NCBI RefSeq assembly: GCF_003994235.2
Contig: NZ_RYFG02000010.1
Span: forward strand, 62,264 to 126,263
From: Candidatus Methylobacter oryzae
GTDB lineage: Bacteria > Pseudomonadota > Gammaproteobacteria > Methylococcales > Methylomonadaceae
Length of the DNA: 64,000 nt
Direction: 5' to 3'
The translations under genes were made by a program, and so were the position numbers. The notes under the pieces were generated by a model. That model did not search any database. It saw only the letters and a list, made by a program, of their open reading frames with translations, and was not told the origin of the DNA. Of this stretch, positions 9,646 to 18,859 are shown piece after piece (the stretch's first letter is position 1; each line of letters opens with the position of its first letter).

Positions 9646-10018
9646 TTTTATTTTTATATGGACTAACTACCTAAAACGGCAGCCTAATTTGTTGCGTTTA
9701 TTATTGTTGTTTTACGGTGATTACCGTTCACAATTTCTTCCTCATAATTAAGAGAACAATTTTTTCAAACCGTCTCTACCTCTTTCAAGGTGCGCGCATT
9801 TTATTGGATAAAAAACGTATTGTCCAGAAAAAGTGCGACAGTTTGTCGCAGATTAAATATCCGGATCGAAATTAGACTTTGCAGCCAAGATAACCAACTG
9901 TATTTGCAAGCATTTCATCTTAAACCGCAGGGCGCAATGGCTGTATCTTGCGCCCTACAGTTGCTCCAAACAGCTCTTCCTTCAACGGCCGGGATAGCTC
10001 ATGAAGCAAAAACCAACA

Positions 10019-10309
10019 TTAAATGCCGTTTGGGTAATCGTAGCTGTAATGCTTGCGTAATGGTTTAACGACTTCCCATTGGCTATCCAGGCCCGCGTGG
10101 AACGACACTAAATCGCCGGGCAAGATGCGTACCGGCTCTCCGTCGGCCGGCGTTACCAGAATTTCGCCTTCCAAAACATAGGCGCATTCGGTTTCATCAA
10201 AATCTATCGGAAACTTTGAAACTTCTTTTTCCCAGATTTCCCAGTTAGATACGCCTAATTCTTTTAACCGCTCTTCGCTAGGATTATGCTCGATGGTAAT
10301 TTTGCTCAT
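10019..10309 (-). CDS. Small cupin-domain protein
   Basis: 96 residues. A single beta-barrel of the cupin_3/DUF861 type: WEIWEKEVSKFPIDFDETECAYVLEGEILV, then a GD-VSF turn (ILPGDLVSFHAG). The family includes EutQ-like and ureidoglycine-type cupins; the specific reaction is unknown. A run of upstream purines serves as ribosome site. It stands alone, about 120 bases from telA, which is on the same strand. Confidence 0.75.
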   Translation of the reverse strand: MSKITIEHNPSEERLKELGVSNWEIWEKEVSKFPIDFDETECAYVLEGEILVTPADGEPVRILPGDLVSFHAGLDSQWEVVKPLRKHYSYDYPNGI

Positions 10310-10427
10310 GTTATTCCTAAAAATTAAAATTGTTGAGCCGGCGATTCTATCATCAGGCTTGCCTTCGCGCTATTTACCTCAACCCGACCAGTTTGGAATA
10401 TCGAGCACAAACAACCAGCCTGCCGCC

Positions 10428-11549
10428 TTAGCCGCTAGCCTTCGCCTGTGCCGAAGCCAAAGTTTTGCGTAGCTCGGTTTCGCATTGTTCCAGTTGCGCG
10501 ACCGCTTCCCGGCGCATCTTCTTGCCTTGATCGGCAATTTGCAGGCTTTCCTCTATCGTCGCAATCAGCGCTTCGTTGGCTTTTTTAACCGTTTCGATAT
10601 CGAACACGCCGCGCTCTAACTGTTTGCAGGTTTCGGCGTTCGCTTGCTTCAAACTCTCGGCATTCGCGGCCAGCAGCTCATTGGTCAGGTCGGTCGCGGC
10701 CTTGACCGTCTCCGCTGCCTGCGAGGAACGATAGATCGTCACCGCCGTCGCCAACTGCTGGCGCCACAGCGGCACGGTGTTGACAATGGTCGAGTTGATC
10801 TTGTTGACCAAGCCTTTATCGTTTTCCTGCACCAGCCGAATACCCGGCAGGCTTTGCATCGCCACCTGCCGGGTCAGGCGCAGGTCATGCACGCGCCGCT
10901 CCAGGTCGTCGCGGACAGCGCGCAGATCGCGCAGGTTTTGCGCGGCGATAACTTCGTTAGCCGTGTCGGCCCGCCTCGCCTGCTCTGGAATAACCGCCTC
11001 ATCGAGTTGCCGCAATTTCTCTTCGCCGGCGGCAATATAATCCTCAAGCGTATGAAAATACTCCAAGTTGGCCTGGTAAAGACGGTCCAGCGAGGTGATG
11101 TCGGTCAACAGATGGATTTTGTGCCGCTCCAACTTGTCGGTGATCATATCGATCTGTTTCCGCACTTCTTCATATTGCTGCAAAAACTTGACGATAGGCT
11201 TGGTCTTGCCGAGCAAGCGCCCGAACAAACCCTGTTTTTTATTCGGGTCCAGGTTATCGATTTCAAAACCGCGCAAAGTCGCAACCATGTCGTTCAAGTC
11301 TTCTCCGGCCGGGCCGATTTCCTTATTCTTAACGCCTTCCAGCATGCGATCGGAAATTGTCGTCAACTGTTCCTGGGCTTTGCTGCCGAAAAAAAGGATC
11401 GATTGGCTATTTCCGATGTCAATTTCATTCAGCAGTTTATTAATGAGCTGCCGCCTCTCCGCCGGCGCCTCGGCAAGCGGGGCCATTTCGGCTTTGACGC
11501 CGGGGACGATTTCCTTATCGGACAAACTGGCTGTGCGCTGTTCACTCAT
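10428..11549 (-). CDS. TelA-family toxic-anion resistance protein
   Basis: 373 residues, almost entirely helical and coiled-coil (segments LERHKIHLLTDITSLDRLY, LEYFHTLEDYIAAGEEKL), matching the TelA/KlaA family named for tellurite resistance. The family is often paired with an XpaC-type membrane protein, as here (11577-12425 upstream in the same direction, gap 27 bases). The biochemical role is unknown; a general envelope-stress role is often assumed. Confidence 0.88.
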   Translation of the reverse strand: MSEQRTASLSDKEIVPGVKAEMAPLAEAPAERRQLINKLLNEIDIGNSQSILFFGSKAQEQLTTISDRMLEGVKNKEIGPAGEDLNDMVATLRGFEIDNLDPNKKQGLFGRLLGKTKPIVKFLQQYEEVRKQIDMITDKLERHKIHLLTDITSLDRLYQANLEYFHTLEDYIAAGEEKLRQLDEAVIPEQARRADTANEVIAAQNLRDLRAVRDDLERRVHDLRLTRQVAMQSLPGIRLVQENDKGLVNKINSTIVNTVPLWRQQLATAVTIYRSSQAAETVKAATDLTNELLAANAESLKQANAETCKQLERGVFDIETVKKANEALIATIEESLQIADQGKKMRREAVAQLEQCETELRKTLASAQAKASG

Positions 11550-11576
11550 ATTTGAATCCTCGGTAAGGAAACAACA

Positions 11577-12425
11577 TCAAAGAATGCCTTCCTGTTTGAG
11601 CTGCGTGTTTAAAACTTCGATTTTTACGTCCAGATCAAAAACATCTTCTTCCAGTAATTTTTGCCGTTGCTCCTGGAATACCGTTTCGATCGTATTCAAC
11701 ACATTGCGGAAATTCTGTTCCAATTCCCCCGAATGGGTTTGCTGGTGGGTTTTAGCGTAACCTTGCGTTACTTGCAGGACGCCGTCCAGGTAAACATTAA
11801 GAAACTTGCGCGCACGCCGGAAGTCGCGCGGATCGGCGGCAATTTCCGCCAGGATAGTGTCGGCAACTTTACAGATACGCTCGATGCGCCGGTTTAATTC
11901 GGTATTTCGAATGCGTTCGTTAGCCTGCTCGATATTGCGGATGATCCGCGACGAACCTTCAAGGGCTTTTTGGATTTCATCGCCCGAATAACCGTAGGCA
12001 GCGATAATTTTCTTGCTATCGCGCGGATCGAAACCATAGCTCAGATACATGCCCAAAAAAGCCGCTCCGGCAAACAGCAGCGCGACCGGCAACGGTTGTC
12101 CCGCGCCCAGCCAGGCTATCATTCCGGTCGTCAACGCGGTAATGACGGCGGCGATTGTTTTTAACGGTTTTGGCGGCGGACTGGCGATCCGGCTCTTCTC
12201 GTAAACATACTCGGCTTGCAGTCCCCGGCGTACGCACCAGGCGGCCAGCATGTAAAACGTAAAACCGGCGGCATTGACCAACACATCCAGCACATGGCCT
12301 TTCCCCAACGCGATAAACGTCGCCGGAATCAGCGCGACAGGCAGGAAATACAGCAACAAGCCTCGCGGAGAATAAGGCTGTAAGGCATCCAACGCGGACT
12401 GTTTGAAGTTTTCGAACAGGCTCAT
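11577..12425 (-). CDS. XpaC-like membrane protein (5-bromo-4-chloroindolyl phosphate hydrolysis family)
   Basis: 282 residues from ATG at 12425, chosen over the longer open frame to 12569 because that extension runs out of frame through a separate small gene (12422-12559) whose stop overlaps this ATG. N-terminal half has two pairs of membrane helices (LLLYFLPVALIPATFIAL, and around 80-115); the C-terminal half is helical with RIERICKVADTILAEI. The family is a partner of TelA; the name comes from an old phenotype and no enzyme activity is established. Co-transcribed with telA. Confidence 0.82.
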   Translation of the reverse strand: MSLFENFKQSALDALQPYSPRGLLLYFLPVALIPATFIALGKGHVLDVLVNAAGFTFYMLAAWCVRRGLQAEYVYEKSRIASPPPKPLKTIAAVITALTTGMIAWLGAGQPLPVALLFAGAAFLGMYLSYGFDPRDSKKIIAAYGYSGDEIQKALEGSSRIIRNIEQANERIRNTELNRRIERICKVADTILAEIAADPRDFRRARKFLNVYLDGVLQVTQGYAKTHQQTHSGELEQNFRNVLNTIETVFQEQRQKLLEEDVFDLDVKIEVLNTQLKQEGIL

Positions 12426-12559
12426 TGCGTTACCTGCTGACGGCTGGCTGAACCGGATGGCTCTGCATTTACCAGCGATTGGCAGGTTGCAAGACCTATT
12501 GTTGCAACCAATATGATAAAACCGAGCAAGCTGCGTAATAGTCCGGGCATCGTTTTCAT
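12422..12559 (-). CDS. 45-residue secreted or lipoprotein-like peptide, coupled to xpaC-like gene
   Basis: ATG at 12559 preceded by a clear AGGAG site. It encodes MKTMPGLLRSLLGFIILVA then TIGLATCQSLVNAEPSG and a polar tail. The first 25 residues look like a signal sequence, with Cys26 in LATC, a lipobox-like site with a poor -1 residue (Thr). Its TGA overlaps the ATG of the XpaC-like gene (ATGA), so it is the first gene of a three-gene operon with xpaC-like and telA. Function unknown. Confidence 0.6.
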   Translation of the reverse strand: MKTMPGLLRSLLGFIILVATIGLATCQSLVNAEPSGSASRQQVTQ

Positions 12560-12577
12560 CTCCTATCAATATTACTT

Positions 12578-12791
12578 GTAACTATTCAGCGTATTCTCAA
12601 TAGAACACGGATGACACGGACAGGACGGATTTACACGGATTTTTAGTTCGAATCCGGTTTGTTTGTGTTTTTATACCCAAAAAGCATAAGTAGGATTTGA
12701 GCAGACAAGCTGCCCAACTCAGCTTTAAATCCGTGTGTATCCGCTTAATCCGTGTCATCTGTATTCCATTTTCTATATGCTGAATAGTTAC
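12578..12791. repeat. Repeat family A, copy 2, carrying a nested family B repeat
   Basis: Arms begin GTAACTATTCAGCGTATTCT and end GCTGAATAGTTAC, with ACACGGATGACACGGA inside the left arm and TCCGTGTCATCTGT in the right. The centre contains a family B copy (12671-12727) in inverted orientation. Confidence 0.85.
12671..12727 (-). repeat. Repeat family B, copy 3 (nested)
   Basis: Reads TTATACCCAAAAAGCATAA followed by GCTGCCCAACTCAGCTTTAA on the + strand, the reverse complement of the family B consensus. It lies between the arms of family A copy 2. Confidence 0.8.
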
Positions 12792-12826
12792 TATTAATTA
12801 AGCCGTCAATTTATTGAATGCACTTC

Positions 12827-14176
12827 TCAACATTTCCTGCGCAACGTAACCAATTCTTCAGCAGCAGTCGGATGCACGCCGAGAGTAGTATCGAAAACCG
12901 CCTTCGTCGCGCCGGCGCGCATCGCAACAGCCATACCCTGGATAATTTCAGGAGCGTCAGGCCCTGCCATATGTATACCGACGACCTGACCGGTACCGGG
13001 CACCACTATCATCTTGATCAAGAATTTTTCATCGATGCCTGTCAGGGTATTTCTCATCGGTGTGAACCGGGCCTTATAAATATCAATGTCTGAATATTTT
13101 TCGCGCGCCTGCGCTTCGGTCAAACCGACAGTGCCGATATTAGGCTGGCAGAAAACAGCCGTGGGAACAGTCTCGTAATCGACGATTCTTGATCGGTCAC
13201 CGTATAATTTATTGGCTAAAGCCGTGCCCTCGGCCAACGCTACCGGAGTTAGGCTAACCCGGTTAGTGACGTCGCCCAATGCGTAGACAGACGGCACATT
13301 GGTTTGATAGTCGGCATTCACTTTAATAGCGCGCTGGCTGTCCAATTCAACGCCAAGGCCTTCGAGCCCGAACCCGGTTGAATTCGGCATTCTGCCGGTA
13401 GCGTACATAACCAGCTGGGTGTTTATTTTGCTGCCATCGATAAACCGTGCGGTAAAGCAATCGGCTGTGCTTTCAACGGCTTCAATGTCGGTATTCAGCA
13501 GCACATTAATCCCTTTCCTGGCCAGCTCGTTGGTTAAAAAATCTCGTAAATCCTCATCAAAACCGCGAAGCAGTTTATGCCCCCGATGACAAAGCGTCGT
13601 ACGAACGCCAAAGCTATGAAAAATGCTGGCGAATTCCACCGCAATGTAACCGCCGCCGACAATAACGATACTTTTGGGTAACCGCTTTAGAAAAAACATC
13701 TCGTTCGAGGTCGCGATATATTGCTTGCCGTGCATATCGGGGACGGACGGCCAGCCGCCGGTTGCGATTACGATGCGCTCGGCAGTGTATTTCGCGCCAT
13801 CGACAACGACAGTATGGGCATCGAGCAAATTTGCCCTGCCGGTAATAATCTCGGCTCCCGACTGCTGCAACTGGTTGCCGTAAATAGCTTGCAACCGCCC
13901 TATTTCCTGGTTTTTGTTGGCGATCAAACTGGGCCAATTGAAAGTGGACTTACCCACCGTCCAGCCAAAACCGGCTGCCGCCTGGAAATGCTCTTTGAAT
14001 TGAGAGGCATAGACCAATAATTTTTTGGGCACGCAGCCCACATTGACGCAGGTGCCGCCTAAATAGCGTTCCTCGGCAATAGCGACTTTTACACCGTAAT
14101 CCGCCGCCGTGCGCGCTGTTCGCATACCTCCCGAACCTGCGCCAATCACAAACAGATCGTAGTTGTACTGAGCCAT
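12827..14176 (-). CDS. gor: Glutathione-disulfide reductase
   Basis: 449 residues, standard length. FAD motif GAGSGGMRTART at 12-23, redox disulfide GGTCVNVGCVPKK with Cys43 and Cys48, NAD(P)H-binding GGGYIAVEF and the C-terminal catalytic dyad HPTAAEE (His435, Glu440). It reduces GSSG with NADPH. It follows a peroxiredoxin gene by 27 bases in the same direction, suggesting a peroxide-defence pair. It is a useful internal comparison for the related flavoprotein at 22131, which lacks this His-Glu dyad. Confidence 0.93.
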   Translation of the reverse strand: MAQYNYDLFVIGAGSGGMRTARTAADYGVKVAIAEERYLGGTCVNVGCVPKKLLVYASQFKEHFQAAAGFGWTVGKSTFNWPSLIANKNQEIGRLQAIYGNQLQQSGAEIITGRANLLDAHTVVVDGAKYTAERIVIATGGWPSVPDMHGKQYIATSNEMFFLKRLPKSIVIVGGGYIAVEFASIFHSFGVRTTLCHRGHKLLRGFDEDLRDFLTNELARKGINVLLNTDIEAVESTADCFTARFIDGSKINTQLVMYATGRMPNSTGFGLEGLGVELDSQRAIKVNADYQTNVPSVYALGDVTNRVSLTPVALAEGTALANKLYGDRSRIVDYETVPTAVFCQPNIGTVGLTEAQAREKYSDIDIYKARFTPMRNTLTGIDEKFLIKMIVVPGTGQVVGIHMAGPDAPEIIQGMAVAMRAGATKAVFDTTLGVHPTAAEELVTLRRKC

Positions 14177-14203
14177 TAACGTTACCCGGCTATAAAATCA
14201 GGT

Positions 14204-14731
14204 TTATTTGTTGTGTTGCAAATAATCCAGCATCGTATCGACATCACTGATCACAAATGGATCGTCGGGGCAATTGTCAGCCATGCCCGGCTCGCTGAAT
14301 AGCTTGATAATCTTTTTATCATCCACCAGCATCGAATAACGCCAGGAGCGGTAGCCAAACCCCAGGTTCTCTTTTTTCGCCATCATCCCCAGTCCACGGG
14401 TAAAATCGCCGTTGCCGTCAGGCAGCATTTTTACGTGTTTGATGCCCAGGTGTTGGCTCCATTGATACATAACAAAGGCGTCATTCACACTCACGCAATA
14501 AACCTCATCAATACCCAAATCGATCAGTTGCCGGTATTTGGCATCGTAGCCCGGCAAATGCCGGTTTGAGCAGGTCGGCGTAAAAGCGCCCGGAAGCCCG
14601 ATAACGACAACTCTTTTACCTTTAAAAATATCGTCGGTACTGACGTCCTGCCAGCGAAAAGGATTATCGCCAGCGACGCTTTCGTCCCGAACGCGGGTTT
14701 TAAAGATTACTTCAGGCACAGTTGTAAGCAT
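14204..14731 (-). CDS. Peroxiredoxin, Prx5 type
   Basis: 175 residues. Motif GLPGAFTPTCSNRHLPGY with peroxidatic Cys54 is diagnostic of the Prx5 (AhpE/PrxII-like) group, which commonly takes electrons from glutathione/glutaredoxin. Some homologues are fused to a glutaredoxin at the C-terminus; this one is not. It is directly upstream of gor, which could recycle its reductant. ATG at 14731 has a GGAG site shortly upstream. Confidence 0.9.
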   Translation of the reverse strand: MLTTVPEVIFKTRVRDESVAGDNPFRWQDVSTDDIFKGKRVVVIGLPGAFTPTCSNRHLPGYDAKYRQLIDLGIDEVYCVSVNDAFVMYQWSQHLGIKHVKMLPDGNGDFTRGLGMMAKKENLGFGYRSWRYSMLVDDKKIIKLFSEPGMADNCPDDPFVISDVDTMLDYLQHNK

Positions 14732-14925
14732 GTTGAAACTCCTTTGAGTTAGTAAGTAACAAGGAGATTAAAAGCTAACACTTGATGCTTTAGGTACCGC
14801 CTATCGGTAGAAAAATCTTGTAAATTTATTGCTAATGGTGATTGAGCCGAATCCCGGCGACATCGTAAATAAAGACAGCGTGGGCAAAAAACGCGCCACG
14901 CTGTAATGCCAGCTGAACTAAAAAC

Positions 14926-15372
14926 TTAAGCCGCTTGAGCGTCCAGCAATCTATCCAACGTACGGATATGCGATTGTTGAGCGGGCAACAGCTTTGTTTC
15001 AATCAACGAGCGGACATTTGCAGGCAAGTCGGATTCCTGCAACGCTTCTTCATAATCCTCTATACCGTTTCTTTCGCCTTCCTGCAGCGCTTTTAGCGCG
15101 GTTGTCTTGCCCAGCATATTGGCGCCTCCCTGCACTATTTCCGCCCATTTACCCCAGGCGCCTGAATCCCCGGATGGCGTGCCGCCCATCTGGCGGATTT
15201 CTTCCTGCAACGTGGAAACCGCCTCTTTATGATCTTCATAAATTGGCTTTAAATATTCCATTTCACTCATTGCCGGTGCTTTTTCCTGAAGTGCACTCAT
15301 CGCTTGCTGGTAAGTTTCTGTTGCCGACAATTCGTCTTGTAGAAGTTTGTCAACCATTTCAATGTTATTCAT
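14926..15372 (-). CDS. Four-helix-bundle stress protein (DUF2383/PA2169 type)
   Basis: 148 residues beginning MNNIEMVDKLLQDELSATETY, with a regular pattern of Glu/His positions (YEDHKEAVSTLQEEIRQMGG, QSHIRTLDRLL) expected of a ferritin-like bundle. This matches the DUF2383 family, whose function is unknown and which is common among stress-induced proteins. An AGGAG ribosome site lies upstream. Preceded and followed by stress-type genes on the same strand. Confidence 0.75.
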   Translation of the reverse strand: MNNIEMVDKLLQDELSATETYQQAMSALQEKAPAMSEMEYLKPIYEDHKEAVSTLQEEIRQMGGTPSGDSGAWGKWAEIVQGGANMLGKTTALKALQEGERNGIEDYEEALQESDLPANVRSLIETKLLPAQQSHIRTLDRLLDAQAA

Positions 15373-15436
15373 GATCTACTCTCCTAATTGATTATTGCTT
15401 GATTAGATAAATTAACAGCCTAAAACTTAATTTAAG

Positions 15437-15598
15437 GTAACTATTCAGCGAAAGAAGAAATAGAACACGGATGACACGGATAAGACTGATTTACACGGAT
15501 TTTTAACCCAAGCTAAATTTGATTATGCTTTTAAAATCAGTGATTATCCGTGTCATCCGTGTTCCATTAATCATTTCTAGCATACGCTGAATAGCTAC
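15437..15598. repeat. Repeat family A, copy 3
   Basis: Arms start GTAACTATTCAGCG and end CGCTGAATAGCTAC; inside are ACACGGATGACACGGAT and ATCCGTGTCATCCGTGT. Nearly perfect palindrome about 160 bases long between two stress genes. Confidence 0.88.
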
Positions 15599-15621
15599 AA
15601 TTTAAGTTTTAGCTAGATTAC

Positions 15622-16143
15622 TTAAGTGTGTACCGATTCTTCCTCTGTCGAGGCAATATCTTCGGCATGAGCCCGTTTGAAAATATCTTTCGCCCTGTCC
15701 CGCTCGTCGCTGTTTTCCGTATGAACAGAGATCAAAGCGCTTCCGCCCCTGATCTTTTCCTCATAGCGCTTGGCCTCATACTCAGGCATGCCCAGCCCGA
15801 TCAAAGCACCGGCCAAACCGCCGGTTGCAGCCCCGACAGCCGCCCCGCCCAAGGCTCCCATGATCGGCCCGGCCGCTATAAACGGCCCGATGCCGGGAAT
15901 AGCCAAGCTGCCGATTCCGGCCAGCCAACCAAGCACAGCCCCGGTGCCCAAACCGACAGTGCCGCCGATAGCCGTTCCTTCCGGTGCTTTAGTGTGCTTT
16001 TCATGGGCAAAATCCTTGCTAGTCGATTTGTCCGGAAACAACACCGATATATCGTTGTTTGAAAAATTGGCTGTCTTCAATTCACCGACAATGGTTTCAG
16101 CCTGTTCAATACTTTTGGCAATACCAAAAACTGCTTTAGTCAT
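15622..16143 (-). CDS. Glycine-rich membrane-associated stress protein
   Basis: 173 residues. The N-terminal 55 residues (KAVFGIAKSIEQAETIVGELK, then NDISVLFPD) resemble the YflT/general-stress 17M fold. The middle (about 60-115) is a glycine- and alanine-rich hydrophobic hairpin (IPGIGPFIAAGPIMGALGGA, ATGGLAGALIGLG). The C-terminus returns to a soluble alpha/beta part ending in acidic residues. Similar small proteins are widespread and often induced by osmotic stress, but no function is assigned. Confidence 0.65.
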   Translation of the reverse strand: MTKAVFGIAKSIEQAETIVGELKTANFSNNDISVLFPDKSTSKDFAHEKHTKAPEGTAIGGTVGLGTGAVLGWLAGIGSLAIPGIGPFIAAGPIMGALGGAAVGAATGGLAGALIGLGMPEYEAKRYEEKIRGGSALISVHTENSDERDRAKDIFKRAHAEDIASTEEESVHT

Positions 16144-16287
16144 GACATTCTCCTAGGCCTTTAAGGCGCTTTAATTTCAAGTTGATTAACCGTGTACACA
16201 TAACAATACCCTTAACAATGAATTATTAAATTGAACGACATCTCTTTACCTTTCTGAATCACCGATTCGCTTTAAACCGGCTTAGAT

Positions 16288-16521
16288 TCAAACATACAGC
16301 GGCAAGGAACGATGCAAACCAGTAAAAAGCATAGCGAAAAACTTTTTTAGAGTCGGTACGGCATCGCACACAGAAATGGTGCTTCCATCATCCGCATCGA
16401 CGGAGATTGGAAGCGGCGGAAAAAACTCCGTAAATGCGGCATAGAAATCGGGATGACGTTCTATGTAGTCATGGACATGGCTTGTCCAACCCGAACCGTA
16501 TCGCCATGGAACACCTGTCAC
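16288..16521 (-). CDS. Possible gene remnant of unknown function
   Basis: 77 residues from a GTG at 16521. The frame is open further upstream to about 16581 (SGGVGLCHFVTGVP precedes) but has no better start, so the N-terminus may be lost. The sequence is protein-like (HDYIERHPDFYAAFTEFFPP) but matches nothing I recognise. Either a broken gene or chance; the opposite-strand frame at 16434-16697 overlaps the sigma-54 promoter and is not accepted. Confidence 0.3.
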   Translation of the reverse strand: MTGVPWRYGSGWTSHVHDYIERHPDFYAAFTEFFPPLPISVDADDGSTISVCDAVPTLKKFFAMLFTGLHRSLPLYV

Positions 16522-16631
16522 GAAATGACACAGCCCGACACCCCCTGATTTATCAAAAAACGCGAAAATCCCCTTCCCTAATCAAAGTTATAGTGAGCCT
16601 TATAGCGGTAAACAGTGATTATTTAGATATT

Positions 16632-16647
16632 TGGCACGGACAATGCT
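16632..16647 (+). promoter_or_regulatory. Sigma-54 (RpoN) promoter
   Basis: TGGCACGGACAATGCT matches the -24/-12 consensus TGGCACG-N4-TTGCW with one mismatch (ATGC for TTGC); the GG and GC dinucleotides are 12 bases apart as required. It points toward the sigma-54 activator at 16922, with an expected start near 16658 and a leader of about 260 bases. It may drive the activator itself and the whole CoM cluster. Confidence 0.7.
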
Positions 16648-16813
16648 TTATCTCTTGGCATTCAGCTTGGATGCAACGGCTTAAGCTTGATAATTGAGAT
16701 TATTGTCCTGCTTGTAAGCCGGATATCGGGCCTTTAATTTCTGGGATTTAGCTAAAGAAGCGTGCCTGGCTAGGTATAACTACTATTTTCAGCTAATTAA
16801 GATTGAGCGTAAG

Positions 16814-16870
16814 ATGATGAAAAAGAAAAACGCCAGTGTAAGTGATTGTAAAACCTGCCTAAAAGATTAG
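16814..16870 (+). CDS. Possible 18-residue leader peptide
   Basis: ATGATG followed by a lysine-rich start and ending SVSDCKTCLKD, stop TAG at 16868-16870. It lies in the leader between the sigma-54 promoter and the activator gene. The ribosome site is weak. It may be chance; noted because of its position and its CxxC. Confidence 0.2.
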   Translation: MMKKKNASVSDCKTCLKD

Positions 16871-16921
16871 CAGGGCAGCAAAAACTACGCCATCTGATCA
16901 AGTGAAATATTAGGAATCAGT

Positions 16922-18817
<1,896 letters not shown>

Positions 18818-18859
18818 GGCCAACACAATCATCATACACAACGTGGATAAATATACTTT

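Larger units (their letters stand above)
9181..10018. other. Gene-poor region of 838 bases with repeats and a gene remnant
   Basis: No intact gene was found. It holds two copies of repeat family B (9277-9331, 9548-9606), a 39-codon remnant (9342-9458), an inverted pair around 9450-9525 (ACAAATGAATGAC against GTCAATTCATTCTTTG) and a good terminator hairpin at 9609-9629. The open frame at 9790-10068 is cysteine- and arginine-rich without domain features and is not accepted as a gene. Confidence 0.6.

Noticed and set aside
9790-10068. 92-codon + strand frame
   Set aside because: Cys/Arg-rich, overlaps the cupin gene on the other strand, no ribosome site.
10644-11555. 303-codon + strand frame over telA
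   Set aside because: Antisense to TelA with clear family features; no domain in the frame itself.
16434-16697. 87-codon + strand frame over the sigma-54 promoter
   Set aside because: No protein features; it would place the promoter inside a gene and overlaps the frame at 16288.
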